From positions 372,001 through 436,000 of the forward strand of contig NZ_JABBFZ010000002.1 of assembly GCF_012927125.1 (NCBI RefSeq): a DNA stretch of 64,000 nt, given 5' to 3'. The translations under genes were made by a program, and so were the position numbers. The stretch comes from Paraburkholderia antibiotica (GTDB lineage Bacteria > Pseudomonadota > Gammaproteobacteria > Burkholderiales > Burkholderiaceae). A model generated the notes under the pieces. That model was given only the letters and a program-made list of their open reading frames with translations. It was not told the origin of the DNA and did no database searches. This document shows, piece by piece, positions 27,330-37,065 of the stretch (position 1 is its first letter; the number at the start of each line of letters is the position of its first letter).

Positions 27330-28346
27330 ATGGTCACGCTGTCCGAAGTCGCGAAGCGCGCGCAGGTTACCGCCGCCACCGTCTCCAACGTGCTGCGCAA
27401 TCGCGAGAAAGTCCGCCCCGAGACGGCCGAGCGCGTGCTGCAGGCCATCGCCGATCTCGGCTACCGGCCGAATCTGAACGCGCGCGCGTTGGCCGAGGGA
27501 CGTTCGTCGACGCTCGCGTTGATGCTGTCGAACATCTCGAACCCGTTCTACCCGGAGTTCGTGCTCGCCGCCGAGCGCGCGGCACGCAAGCGCGGCCACT
27601 TCCTGATGGTTTGCAATACTGACGATGATGCGGAGATCGGCCGCGCGTATCTGAACCAGATTGCCGGCACGCTCGCCGACGGCGTGCTCGTGATGAACAC
27701 CGACATCACGATCAACGATCTGTGCGCATCGGCCACGCATAGCGCGCCGATTCTGCTGGCAATGTGGGAACACCCCGAGTCGCCGCCCGCGCTGCCGTGC
27801 ATCGCGGTCGACTTCGCGCGCGCGGGCGAGCTGGCCGCGCGGCATCTGCTCGAACTCGGGCATCGCGACATCGGCCTGCTGATCGGCGACGGCTGCGGCG
27901 GTTTGCAGGACGCGCGCTCGAACGGTTTTCGCGCGGCCCTGCGCGCGGCCGGCATCGAAGCCGATGCGGCTGCGGTGCTGCAGATTCGCGATTCGATCGA
28001 CGCCGGCTTCGCCGCCTGCATGGAGCTGATGGCGAACCGCCCGCAGGTCAGCGCGATCTTCGCGACCAACGACCTGCTCGCGATCGGCGCGATACAGGCG
28101 CTGATCACGCTCGGCCGTTCCGTGCCGGACGATGTCTCGGTGATCGGCATCACCGACATTCAGCTCGCGCACCAGGTGCACCCGGCGTTGACGACGGTCG
28201 CGATCCAGACGGCCGCCGTCGCCGAGTTGTCGATCGATAGCCTGATTCGCCTCGTCGAGACACCCGAACGGCAGCCTTCGATGGTGCTCGGGCCATCACC
28301 GGAACTGGTGGTGCGGGCGTCGACGGGACCGTGCAGAACGCGCTGA
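27330..28346 (+). CDS. ganR: LacI-family repressor of galactan utilisation
   Basis: A 338-residue LacI/GalR regulator. The helix-turn-helix is TLSEVAKRAQVTAATVSNVL (3-22), followed by the hinge LGYRPNLNARALAEG. A periplasmic-binding-like sugar domain follows (ALMLSNISNPFYPEFV onward; DGVLVMNTDI; VSAIFATNDLLAIGA). It is divergent from the galactan operon, whose promoter carries two LacI-type operators. The natural inducer is presumably galactose or a galacto-oligosaccharide (inference). ATG 27330 has only a weak ribosome binding site. Confidence 0.88.
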   Translation: MVTLSEVAKRAQVTAATVSNVLRNREKVRPETAERVLQAIADLGYRPNLNARALAEGRSSTLALMLSNISNPFYPEFVLAAERAARKRGHFLMVCNTDDDAEIGRAYLNQIAGTLADGVLVMNTDITINDLCASATHSAPILLAMWEHPESPPALPCIAVDFARAGELAARHLLELGHRDIGLLIGDGCGGLQDARSNGFRAALRAAGIEADAAAVLQIRDSIDAGFAACMELMANRPQVSAIFATNDLLAIGAIQALITLGRSVPDDVSVIGITDIQLAHQVHPALTTVAIQTAAVAELSIDSLIRLVETPERQPSMVLGPSPELVVRASTGPCRTR

Positions 28347-28382
28347 CGCATTTGCACAGGATCGCTAACTGGTTCGCGTTGG

Positions 28383-29384
28383 TCAGCTCGCGCGCTCCTG
28401 CGCCATTCGCGTGACGATGTCGAAGGCCTTCTGCGTCGCGCCGACCTCGGCCTTGCCCTGACCGTGAATGTCGAACGCGGTGCCGTGCGCGGGCGTCGCG
28501 ATCGGCACCGGCAAGCCTCCGTGCACAGTGACGCCGCGCCAGAAGCCCATCAGCTTCATCGCGATCTGGCCTTGATCGTGATACATCGTGACGACGCCGT
28601 CGAAGGCTCGCTGGTCGCGGGCGCGCACGAAAATCGTATCGGCCGGAAACGGTCCCTGCGCGTCGTAGCCGAGCTGGCGCGCCGCCTCGACGGCCGGCGC
28701 GATCACGTCGATCTCCTCGCGGCCGAATGCGCCGTTGTCGCCGTTGTGCGGATTGAAGCCGCATACCGCGATGCGCGGCTGTGCGATGCCGGCACGCTTC
28801 AGGCCATCGTGAATCAAACGCACCGCGCCGACGATGCGCTCCTCCGACAGCTTCGCGCTCACATCCTTCAACGCCATATGCGAGGTCACGCGCGAAGTCC
28901 ACAATTCGTCGAGCACGTTGAACTCGCAGAAGTTGCCGGTGTAGCCGAGTTGCCGCGCGAACCATTCCATCTCGTCGCCCGTCTCCATCCCGGCGAGATG
29001 CAGCGAGGTCTTGTTGACCGGTGCGAACAGCATGCCCTGCGTGACGTTGGCTTGAGTCAGCGCGAGCGCCTGCTTGAACGCGGCGAGGCTGTAGCGGCCG
29101 CCGCGTTCGGTCGCGAGCGCGCGCTCGTACGGTTGATCGCCGGGCAAACGGAAATCGATCAGCGACGGCACACCCGCGCGCTGAAACGCGGCTTCCGCGC
29201 TTTCGACCACGTCGTATTCGAAGCGCTGTTGCGCGATCTTCATGCCCGTTTCGAGTTCGCGCCTATCGCCGATAATCAGCAGCTCCGCGCGAGCCCGGTT
29301 CTCCTGCTGCGCGAATAGACGCGCGATCAACTCGGGACCGATACCGGCGGGGTCGCCGAGCAGTACTGCGATGCGTGGTTTCAT
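28383..29384 (-). CDS. PdxA-family NAD-dependent dehydrogenase (PdxA2-like)
   Basis: A 333-residue PdxA-fold dehydrogenase. Metal-binding histidines are conserved: His169 (VTSHMAL), His213 (NPHNGDNGAFG) and His269 (MYHDQGQIAMK). The N-terminus LLGDPAGIGPEL is typical. PdxA oxidises 4-phosphohydroxythreonine in B6 synthesis. PdxA2 paralogues in catabolic operons act on 4-phospho-threonate/erythronate after a DUF1537 kinase, and TphB-like members act on aromatic dihydrodiols. No kinase is present here. The gene instead follows an RhmD-like dehydratase, so its substrate is probably a keto-acid or hydroxy-acid of that pathway. It is the last gene of the MFS-dehydratase-PdxA operon. Confidence 0.82.
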   Translation of the reverse strand: MKPRIAVLLGDPAGIGPELIARLFAQQENRARAELLIIGDRRELETGMKIAQQRFEYDVVESAEAAFQRAGVPSLIDFRLPGDQPYERALATERGGRYSLAAFKQALALTQANVTQGMLFAPVNKTSLHLAGMETGDEMEWFARQLGYTGNFCEFNVLDELWTSRVTSHMALKDVSAKLSEERIVGAVRLIHDGLKRAGIAQPRIAVCGFNPHNGDNGAFGREEIDVIAPAVEAARQLGYDAQGPFPADTIFVRARDQRAFDGVVTMYHDQGQIAMKLMGFWRGVTVHGGLPVPIATPAHGTAFDIHGQGKAEVGATQKAFDIVTRMAQERAS

Positions 29385-29445
29385 GTGTGTTCCTGTTGCG
29401 ATCGAACGATTCGCCGATGCACCGACCGACAGCCAGCGTAGCCGT

Positions 29446-30621
29446 TCATTCGACGATATTGAAGTCCGCGAGATGCTTGTCGCTCAGCCGGATGCCCAAC
29501 CCCGGTACCTCGTCCGACAGTTGCAGATAGCCATTTTCCGGCTGCGGCTCGCCCTCGAAGATGTAGTAGAACAGTTCGTTGCCCACTTCGACGTCGAACA
29601 CCGGAAAGAACTCCGCCATTGGGCTCGCGGTGCTCGACATCGTCAGATGATAGTTGTGCATCTGCCCCGCGTGCGGAATCACCGGCACCGACCACGCCTC
29701 GGCCATCGCATTGATCTTGCGCGCCGCCGTGATGCCGCCGACGCGATTGGTGTCGTACTGGATCACGTCGACCGCGCGACGTTCCAGCAGATCCTTGAAA
29801 CCGTAGCTGGTGAACTCGTGTTCGCCGCCCGACACCGGCATCAGATTCATCTTCTTCAGTTCCTGATAGCCCTCGACGTCGTCGCCGGTCACCGGCTCCT
29901 CGATCCAGCGCGGATTGAATTCGGCGAGACGCGGCAGCATCCGTCGCGCGTATTCGAGCGTCCAGCCCATATAGCATTCGAGCATGATGTCGACTTCGTC
30001 GCCGACCAGCTCGCGCAACAGCCGCACCTGTTCGAGGTTTTTCGCCATGCCCTTCGGGCCGTCTTTCGGGCCGTAGCCGAAGCGCATTTTCATCGCGGTG
30101 AAGCCGCTGTCCAGATAGCCCTGCGCTTCGGCGAGAAACGCCTCGCGGTCGTCGTTGTTATAGAGCTTCGACGCGTAGCACCAGATCTTTTCTTTGGTGC
30201 GGCCGCCGAGCAGCTTGAACACCGGCTTCTTCACCGCCTTGCCCATGATGTCCCACAACGCGATATCGATCGCGGAAATCGCCGCCATGCCGATGCCCTT
30301 GCGGCCCCACGCGAGCGTGCGGCGATACATCTTCTGCCAGATGTACTCGTTGTCGAACGGATCTTCGCCGATTGCAATCGGCGCGAGGTATTCGTCGATG
30401 ATCTGCTTCGCGATGCGCGGCGCGAGCGCGCAATTTCCAATCCCCACCGTGCCGTCGTCGCATTCCACTTCGACCACCAGCCAGCCGTGAAAGCGGAACG
30501 ACCCCATCGCGTCGCCGCGCTCGTACAGAATATCGACCGCATTGGTGCAGAAATGCGCTTGCGGCGGCACGACCTTGCCTTTCCATTCGAAAACGCGGGT
30601 ACGGATATGCTTGATTTTCAT
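29446..30621 (-). CDS. Enolase-superfamily acid-sugar dehydratase (RhmD / L-rhamnonate dehydratase-like)
   Basis: A 391-residue enolase-superfamily protein of the mandelate racemase subgroup, closest in pattern to L-rhamnonate dehydratase. It has a capping domain (about 1-125) and a barrel domain. Metal ligands appear to be Glu in MLECYMGW, Glu in RWIEEPV and Glu in SGGEHEF. The probable catalytic His is in [12 protein letters not shown]. The first ligand is Glu where RhmD has Asp. Family members dehydrate six-carbon acid sugars to 2-keto-3-deoxy acids using Mg2+. ATG 30621 has AGGAAG about 8 bases upstream; the open frame extends 30 codons further without coding features. It sits between an MFS transporter and a PdxA-like gene. 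Confidence 0.8.
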   Translation of the reverse strand: MKIKHIRTRVFEWKGKVVPPQAHFCTNAVDILYERGDAMGSFRFHGWLVVEVECDDGTVGIGNCALAPRIAKQIIDEYLAPIAIGEDPFDNEYIWQKMYRRTLAWGRKGIGMAAISAIDIALWDIMGKAVKKPVFKLLGGRTKEKIWCYASKLYNNDDREAFLAEAQGYLDSGFTAMKMRFGYGPKDGPKGMAKNLEQVRLLRELVGDEVDIMLECYMGWTLEYARRMLPRLAEFNPRWIEEPVTGDDVEGYQELKKMNLMPVSGGEHEFTSYGFKDLLERRAVDVIQYDTNRVGGITAARKINAMAEAWSVPVIPHAGQMHNYHLTMSSTASPMAEFFPVFDVEVGNELFYYIFEGEPQPENGYLQLSDEVPGLGIRLSDKHLADFNIVE

Positions 30622-30643
30622 GTTCAATGCTTCCTGGAGAGAG

Positions 30644-31999
30644 TCAGTGGCCCGTGCGTTCGCCGAGCGGACCGGTGCGATGGGAAACGGAGTGGGAACC
30701 GGAATTGACATTGGATGCGACTGCGAAACGGAATGTCAGCAGCAGCAATGCGCCGATCAGGCCGACCACCGCGAGCGAGAACATCCCTGCCCGCGACGAA
30801 CCGGCGAGATGTTCGGCGAGTCCTTTCAGATTCGGCGCAACGAAGCCGCCCAGATTACCGATCGAGTTGATCAACGCGATGCCGCCGGCCGCGGCCGCGC
30901 CGCCGAGATAACCGGTGGGCAGCGTCCAGAACAGCGGCTGCACGCAGACGAAACCGATCGCGGCCACGCAGAACGCGGCAATCGCGACCGCCACCGACGA
31001 CGTCATCGCCGACGCCGCAATGCCCAGAGCCGCGAGCGCGAGCATCGCCGCGGCCCAGCGGCGGTGATGACCGTGACGATCGGCGAAACGCGTAATGCAG
31101 AACGTGCCGATCAGCGCCGCGATCCACGGAATCGCGGTCAGCAGTCCGACCTCGACGCCGACGTGGCCACCGCTCGCGAGTCCCGCAATGCGCGTCGGCA
31201 AATAAAACACCACGCCGTACACGCTCATCTGCACCGCGAAATAGATCAGGCTGCAAAACAGCACACGCGAATCGCGCAGCGCCGCGAGCACCGACGACGG
31301 ACCATGCGCGAGCTTCTGGCGATCTTCGTGGCGCAATGCGTTGTCGAGTGCTTGCCGCTCGTCCGCGTCGAGCCAGCTTGCGTCGCCGGGCCGATCCGTC
31401 AGATAGAAGTACGCGATCACGCCCACCACCGACGCCGCGAGTCCTTCAACGACGAACAGCCATTGCCACGGATGCAGGCCGAACGGATTGCCCGCATCGA
31501 GCAATAGTCCCGAGACCGGACTGCCGAGCAGCAGCGCGAGTGGAAAGCCAAAATAGAACAGGCCCATGGTTTGCGAGCGCGTTTTCGCCGGAAACCAGTT
31601 CGACAGGAACAGGATGATGCCGGGGAAGAACCCCGCTTCGGCGATACCGAGCAGCGTGCGCAGCACATAGAAACTCGTCGCGCTATCGACGAGCGCGGTA
31701 CACGCCGACACGACGCCCCACGTGACCATGATGCGGCTCATCCAGATACGCGCGCCGAAGCGATACATCAGCAGGTTGCTCGGCACTTCGAACAACGCAT
31801 AACCGACGAAGAAGATCCCCGCGCCGAACGCGAAAGCCGCGTCGCTCAAACCGGTATCGGCTTGCAGCACGTTCTTCGCAAAGCCAACGTTCGCGCGATC
31901 GATAAAGGCCAGCACGTACATCAGGATCAGAAAAGGCAGCAGCCTCGTGCGCGCTTTCGCAATCGCGCTATCGAGCGCCGGGCTCGCGGTCATCGTCAT
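30644..31999 (-). CDS. MFS transporter (anion:cation symporter family)
   Basis: A 451-residue 12-helix MFS protein of the ACS family (hexuronate, galactonate, tartrate and similar acids). The motif [15 protein letters not shown] is in helix 1, [20 protein letters not shown] in helix 2 and [11 protein letters not shown] in helix 4. It is the first gene of the operon, 22 bases before the dehydratase gene, and likely imports the dehydratase substrate. ATG 31999 has GGAG about 8 bases upstream. Confidence 0.88.
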   Translation of the reverse strand: MTMTASPALDSAIAKARTRLLPFLILMYVLAFIDRANVGFAKNVLQADTGLSDAAFAFGAGIFFVGYALFEVPSNLLMYRFGARIWMSRIMVTWGVVSACTALVDSATSFYVLRTLLGIAEAGFFPGIILFLSNWFPAKTRSQTMGLFYFGFPLALLLGSPVSGLLLDAGNPFGLHPWQWLFVVEGLAASVVGVIAYFYLTDRPGDASWLDADERQALDNALRHEDRQKLAHGPSSVLAALRDSRVLFCSLIYFAVQMSVYGVVFYLPTRIAGLASGGHVGVEVGLLTAIPWIAALIGTFCITRFADRHGHHRRWAAAMLALAALGIAASAMTSSVAVAIAAFCVAAIGFVCVQPLFWTLPTGYLGGAAAAGGIALINSIGNLGGFVAPNLKGLAEHLAGSSRAGMFSLAVVGLIGALLLLTFRFAVASNVNSGSHSVSHRTGPLGERTGH

Positions 32000-32134
32000 G
32001 CGTCGTCTCCGTTCATTATCTGGTAAGCCCGACTGCCATCGAATAGCGTCGTGCAATGAACGCTAGTGTGCGAAACTATCCGATAACTGACCATTGAATA
32101 TTTCGAATCAGCCGATTCGCTGAGGTTATCGCTC

Positions 32135-33082
32135 ATGATCCCGCCCGCCTCCACCATTCGCAAACGTCTGCGCCTGCGTCATCTGCAACTGATGGTCGCG
32201 CTATCGGAAATGGAATCGCTGCGCCGCGCCGCCGACGAACTCGCCATGACGCAACCTGCCGCGACCAAAGCGTTGCAGGAACTCGAAGACACGCTCGGCG
32301 TGTCGCTGTTCGTGCGGCACGCACGCGGGATGGAGCCGACAATCTTCGGCGAAGCGGTGATGCGCTACGCGCGCGTGGTGTTCGAGGATCTCGACGAGTT
32401 GCGTGAAGAACTCGCCGGCATCGAGGCCGGCGATATCGGCAAGGTGCGGATCGGCGCGGTGATGGCGCCGTCGCCCGAATTGCTGACGCACACGATCGTC
32501 AAGCTGAAGGAAGCGCATCCGCGCCTGCAGATGACGGTGACGATCGACACCAGCGACGTGCTCGTGCAGTCGCTGCAGCAGGATCAGCTCGATATCGTGA
32601 TCGGGAGGATTCCCGACGGTTTTCCCGCGCTCGATCTGAGCTTCGAGACGCTCGCGGAAGAGGCGCTGTCGATCGTCGTGCGGCCCGATCATCCGGCCGT
32701 ACAGGCGGGCAAAAAAACAAATAAGCAAACGACCGCGCGGCCGAAGCTCGCGGATCTCGCGCGCTATCCGTGGATCATCCAGCCGCATCCGAGCCCGATG
32801 CGTCAGGTGATCGACCAGACCTTCCGCGAGTCGCGCGTCGCGCCGCCGGTCAGCACGGTCGAGACCTCGTCGATTCTGACCACGCTGTCGTTGCTGCGCG
32901 ACTCGGACATGCTCGCGGTACTACCGAGTTCGGTCGCGCAGTACTACGTCGCGCTCGATGCGATCGCCGCGATTACGACGCCGCTACGCGGGCGGCTTGC
33001 GCCATACGGACTGATACTGCGTAAAAACCGGCGTATTACGCCGGCCATGCAGCTGGTCATCGATTCGATTCGCGCGGCGTAA
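32135..33082 (+). CDS. LysR-type regulator (GbpR/PcaQ-like)
   Basis: A 315-residue LysR protein. The helix-turn-helix lies around 15-65 (ESLRRAADELAMTQPAATKA), and the effector domain from about 95 to 300 (KVRIGAVMAPSPELL). The RRAADEL...TQPAATKAL pattern is shared with GbpR and PcaQ. It is divergent from the MFS/dehydratase/PdxA operon and is its likely regulator. GAGG lies about 8 bases before ATG 32135. Its last 26 bases overlap the end of the convergent MFS gene. Confidence 0.87.
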   Translation: MIPPASTIRKRLRLRHLQLMVALSEMESLRRAADELAMTQPAATKALQELEDTLGVSLFVRHARGMEPTIFGEAVMRYARVVFEDLDELREELAGIEAGDIGKVRIGAVMAPSPELLTHTIVKLKEAHPRLQMTVTIDTSDVLVQSLQQDQLDIVIGRIPDGFPALDLSFETLAEEALSIVVRPDHPAVQAGKKTNKQTTARPKLADLARYPWIIQPHPSPMRQVIDQTFRESRVAPPVSTVETSSILTTLSLLRDSDMLAVLPSSVAQYYVALDAIAAITTPLRGRLAPYGLILRKNRRITPAMQLVIDSIRAA

Positions 33083-34391
33083 GATTCTCGGCGAAGCGTA
33101 ATTCGCCGCTCCCTTCTCTCGTTGCGTTGGCGCTCCCCTGTTCGACATCGAGCGCAATATCCGGCCGCATGAAGAAAGTCGCGACGATGCCGAGCGCGAG
33201 CAAACCCAGCGAGCCCGCGAACGGCAGCGTCCAGCTGCCGGTGCGATCCACCACGAGGCCGAATACGATCGGCGTAAAAATTCCCGCAATCGCCGAGCCC
33301 GCATTCACGAGTCCGCTCGCGACACCGACGTGTCGCGGCGTGATATCCATCGGCACGGCCCAGATCGGCCCGATCGTCATTTCGAGGAAGAAGAACGACA
33401 GGCTCATGCACGCGGCCATCACCGGCAACGACTTCACGATCATCACCGGCGCGAGAAAAACGAGTGCGCCGAGAAAGGCAGCGATGATCACGTTGCGCCG
33501 CGCCGCGACGACATTGCGGGTGCGCTTCAGCACGCGGTCGCTGAGTACGCCGCCCGCGGTATTGCCGACCACGCCGGACAGGAACACGCCCGCGGAGAAC
33601 ATCGCCGAGCTTTTCAGATCGAGTCCACGGCCGTGCATGAAGAACGTCGGCAGCCAGGTGAAGAACAGCCAGCCGGTCCAGCCATAGCAGAAGTACACCA
33701 GCATCGTCGGACCAATGCGTTTGAGAAGACGGCGCCACGGCGTCGGCTCGCGCGTCGTCGCGGCCGCGGAATGGCGCACCGGCGGCAATTGCGCTTCCTC
33801 CTGCGCGCTCATGTGGCGATGCTTGCGCGGGTCGTCGGTGAAGTACCACGCGTAGATCACAACCCACACGAAGGTCAGCGCGCCGACCGCGAAAAACGAC
33901 ACACGCCACGACGAATACGCAACCAGCAGTGCGATCAGCGGCGGCGTAATCGCATTGCCGAGCCGCGAGAACGAATGCGTGAGCCCCTGCACAAAACCGC
34001 GTTTGCTCGACGGAAACCAGTTGGTCAGCGCCCGCGCCTGCGCGGGCAGCGCCGCGCCCTCGCCGATCCCGAGCAGCAGCCGCGCGCCGAACAGCGACAC
34101 GAGTCCGCCCGCGAGACCGGTCGCCACCGTCGCGACGATCCAGATGCTCGCGCAGATCACAAGCGTCAGCTTCGCGCCGAAGCGGTCGCTGACCCAGCCG
34201 CCGATCACCTGACACAGCGTGTACGTGTACGCGAACGCGGCGAACACGAGTCCGACATGGGTATTGCTCAGATGCAGATCGTCGCGGATCAGCCCGGCCG
34301 CCGCCGACAGATTCACACGATCGAGATACATGATGAACGACATCGCGCACATGAGCGCGAGGACCGCCCGGCTGACCTTGGGTCGCAGCAT
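33057..34391 (-). CDS. MFS transporter (ACS family)
   Basis: A 444-residue 12-helix ACS-family symporter (MYLDRVNLSAAAGLIRDDLHL in helix 1; GGWVSDRFGAKL; LGIGEGAALPAQARALTNWF). It is divergent from a LysR gene whose other side carries a second MFS gene with 4-oxalomesaconate hydratase and aldolase. The two transporters may serve the same regulon. The 3' end overlaps the LysR gene at 32135-33082 by 26 bases on the opposite strand. Confidence 0.86.
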   Translation of the reverse strand: MLRPKVSRAVLALMCAMSFIMYLDRVNLSAAAGLIRDDLHLSNTHVGLVFAAFAYTYTLCQVIGGWVSDRFGAKLTLVICASIWIVATVATGLAGGLVSLFGARLLLGIGEGAALPAQARALTNWFPSSKRGFVQGLTHSFSRLGNAITPPLIALLVAYSSWRVSFFAVGALTFVWVVIYAWYFTDDPRKHRHMSAQEEAQLPPVRHSAAATTREPTPWRRLLKRIGPTMLVYFCYGWTGWLFFTWLPTFFMHGRGLDLKSSAMFSAGVFLSGVVGNTAGGVLSDRVLKRTRNVVAARRNVIIAAFLGALVFLAPVMIVKSLPVMAACMSLSFFFLEMTIGPIWAVPMDITPRHVGVASGLVNAGSAIAGIFTPIVFGLVVDRTGSWTLPFAGSLGLLALGIVATFFMRPDIALDVEQGSANATREGSGELRFAENLTPRESNR

Positions 34392-34467
34392 CGTCTCCTC
34401 CGGATTGTCGCGTGAGCGCCGCCGATGCCTCGCCGGCGGCGTCCGCTATGGACTGTTTTGTGCGGAC

Positions 34468-34490
34468 ATTATCGAAAGCCGGGCGATAGT
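34468..34490. promoter_or_regulatory. Inverted repeat in divergent promoter, candidate LysR box
   Basis: ATTATCG and CGATAGT (one mismatch) flank 9 bases, giving the T-N11-A style dyad typical of LysR sites. It lies between the divergent MFS (34391) and LysR (34595) genes. Confidence 0.4.
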
Positions 34491-34594
34491 TGCCTAATGA
34501 ATTGTTTCGATACAGCGATCACTGGGGGTTATCGGTGGGAGGTGTGTAAGGAAGTGCGCGGTATGCTGTGCATTCCGGAAACTGGAACGTCGAC

Positions 34595-35494
34595 ATGAAC
34601 CTCAGGGCCCTGCAGTGCTTCGTGATTCTCGCGGAGGAACTCAATTTCAGCCGCGCGGCCGAGCGCCTGCATATCGCGCAACCCGCGCTGAGCCAGCAGA
34701 TCCGCTCGCTCGAAGAACGGCTCGGCACGCAACTGGTGGACCGCGCGCGGCGACCGCTGATGCTGACCGAAGCGGGACATTACCTGTGCACCGAAGCGCG
34801 GCAGATTCTCGGCTCGCTCGAACAGATGACGGTCGCCGCACAGGAAATCGGCGTCGGCCGGCGCGGCTGGCTCAGCATCGGCTTCACGCGTTCGTCGATG
34901 TATAGCGTGCTGCCGCCCGCGCTGAAAAAATTCCACAAGGCCTATCCGCAGGTGGAATTGAAGTTGTTCGAAATGCTGACCGAAGAACAGACCGATGCGT
35001 TGCGCGACATGCGTATTCATATCGGCATCGGCCGGCAACCGTTGACCGTGGACGGCTGCACGTCCTGCACGCTGCTGCGCGAGCGCGTCGTCGTTGCACT
35101 CGAAGCGGGCCATCCTCTTGCCGCGCGCAAAAGCGTGCGGATCGCCGATCTCGCTGACACGCCGTTGATTCTGTATCCCAAGCATCAGAACGCGCAGTTC
35201 AAACGCTCGGTGCAATCGCTGTATCGCGACGCGGGCGTGACCCCGCTGATTGCGCACGAGGCTTACGAAATCCAGACAGCGATTGCGCTGGTGGCGGCGG
35301 GGCTCGGCGTGACTGTAGTCGGTGAATCGGTCGCGCGGCACGGACGCACCGACGTCGTGTTTCGCCATCTGACGGGACCGGGTTCGTCATACCGCTCGAC
35401 GCTCGCCGCCACTTTCCGCACCGACGACACCTCACCGCATCTGCGCGCCTTTCTGGAATGTCTGCCGCCGCCTTTGAGCGACACCACACTATAA
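34595..35494 (+). CDS. LysR-type regulator (CatR/BenM-like)
   Basis: A 299-residue LysR regulator. The N-terminus MNLRALQCFVILAEELNF and HIAQPALSQQIRSLEE form the winged helix-turn-helix typical of CatR/CbnR/BenM regulators of aromatic catabolism. The effector domain starts near residue 88 (LSIGFTRSSMYSVLPPAL). It is flanked by two MFS genes and the LigJ/LigK-like genes, which it probably controls. ATG 34595 is chosen; a GTG at 34568 would add nine non-conserved residues. Confidence 0.86.
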   Translation: MNLRALQCFVILAEELNFSRAAERLHIAQPALSQQIRSLEERLGTQLVDRARRPLMLTEAGHYLCTEARQILGSLEQMTVAAQEIGVGRRGWLSIGFTRSSMYSVLPPALKKFHKAYPQVELKLFEMLTEEQTDALRDMRIHIGIGRQPLTVDGCTSCTLLRERVVVALEAGHPLAARKSVRIADLADTPLILYPKHQNAQFKRSVQSLYRDAGVTPLIAHEAYEIQTAIALVAAGLGVTVVGESVARHGRTDVVFRHLTGPGSSYRSTLAATFRTDDTSPHLRAFLECLPPPLSDTTL

Positions 35495-35699
35495 GCACGA
35501 GCTTATACAAGCATAAGCAAGCGGTCTTGGACTCCGCGCGCATGCATTCCTATCATTGGCGTTACGCCTGAACCAGGCGAATCACAACAAAACGCAACGA
35601 CGGCCACGATCGTCGCCGCGTGGCCCCCGCCATGCGGGATGGGCCCGGACTCGGCGCGCAGCCCGAACTCCGCTCCACAGCGTTGCATGGGAGACATGC

Positions 35700-37022
35700 A
35701 TGACCGCATTCAATGAAACCGCAACGATGCGCAAGGTGTACGGGCGCCTGATGCCCATACTCTTTGCGATGATGTTCATCAACTATCTGGACCGGATCAA
35801 TATCGGCTTCGCCGCGCTCGACATGAACAAGCAGTTGGGCTTCAGTCCAGCGGTATTCGGGTTCGCCGGTAGTATTTTCTTCGTGGGCTACATGCTCCTC
35901 GAAGTACCGAGTAATTTGATCCTGCATCGGGTCGGTGCGCGCATCTGGATCGCGCGCATTCTGCTGACGTGGGGCGCGGTCGCCGCGGCCACCGCGTTCG
36001 TGTTCAACGACACGAGCTTCTATGTGCTGCGCTTTCTGCTCGGCGTGATGGAAGCCGGCTTTCTACCCGGCATCGCGGTTTATCTGACCAAATGGTTTCC
36101 GGTGCGTTACCGCGCCCGCGCGGTCGGCGGCTATATCGTCGCGGGATCGTTTTCAGCGGTGCTCGGCGGCCCGATCTCGACCATGCTGATGACCTACGCG
36201 CACGGCATCCTCGGTCTCGCCGGCTGGCAATGGATGTTCATTCTCGAAGGCTTGCCCGCAATGCTGCTAGGTCTGCTCACACTGCGCATCCTGACCGAAC
36301 GCCCCGCCGACGCGAACTGGCTCAGCAGCGAAGAAAAGAACTGGCTCGAAACGACGCTCGCGGCCGAACGCGAAGCGCTCGGCGGCAATCGGCATTTCCC
36401 GCTGCTGAAAGTGGCGGGCGATATTCGCGTGTGGAGCCTTGCATGTCTGTTCGGTTGCGCGCTGGTCGGCATTTACGGGCTGTTTCTGTGGCTGCCGCAG
36501 ATCGTCAAGAGCTTCGGTCAGCTGAGCAATATCGAAGTGGGCTTTCTGTCGGCCGCGCCGCCTCTTCTCGGCGTGTTGGGTACCTTCCTGATCAGCCGCA
36601 GCTCCGACCGCACCGGCGACCGCAAGAAGCACCTCGCGTTCGTGTACGGGATGAGCGCGCTCGCGATTGCCGGCAGTGCCTACGCGCCGAACCCGGTGAT
36701 CGCCTATCTGCTGCTGTGCGTGACCGGTCTCTTCATCTATGCCGGTAATCCGCTGTTCTGGAGTCTCGCGTCATCGTTTCGCACTGGCGCCGCGGGTGCC
36801 GCGACCATCGCGCTGATCAACACGATCGCGCAGTTCGGCGGCCTGGTCGGGCCGTGGAGCATCGGGCTCGTGCGCAACGCGACCGGCAACTTCAAGCTCG
36901 CGCTGCTGACGATCGCCGCCTTTCTCGTCGTCGCGACGATCATCGCCCTCGTGATGCGCGTGACGCCCGCCGAAGACGAAGTCGCCACGCTCGCGACCGG
37001 CGACGCCGCGCCGCGCGTGTAA
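35700..37022 (+). CDS. MFS transporter (ACS family), upstream of ligJ-like gene
   Basis: A 440-residue MFS protein with 12 helices (FINYLDRINIGFAALDMNKQ; FFVGYMLLEVPSNLILHRVG; GVMEAGFLPGIAVYLTKWF). ACS relatives import aromatic acids such as phthalate, or hydroxy-dicarboxylates. ATG 35700 has GGGAG about 7 bases upstream; the open frame extends 48 codons further without coding character. It is the first gene of the operon with the hydratase and aldolase genes. Confidence 0.87.
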   Translation: MTAFNETATMRKVYGRLMPILFAMMFINYLDRINIGFAALDMNKQLGFSPAVFGFAGSIFFVGYMLLEVPSNLILHRVGARIWIARILLTWGAVAAATAFVFNDTSFYVLRFLLGVMEAGFLPGIAVYLTKWFPVRYRARAVGGYIVAGSFSAVLGGPISTMLMTYAHGILGLAGWQWMFILEGLPAMLLGLLTLRILTERPADANWLSSEEKNWLETTLAAEREALGGNRHFPLLKVAGDIRVWSLACLFGCALVGIYGLFLWLPQIVKSFGQLSNIEVGFLSAAPPLLGVLGTFLISRSSDRTGDRKKHLAFVYGMSALAIAGSAYAPNPVIAYLLLCVTGLFIYAGNPLFWSLASSFRTGAAGAATIALINTIAQFGGLVGPWSIGLVRNATGNFKLALLTIAAFLVVATIIALVMRVTPAEDEVATLATGDAAPRV

Positions 37023-37065
37023 ACCTCCGCGCCAACGATCGCAACCGTATAAGGATCATTGCCTC

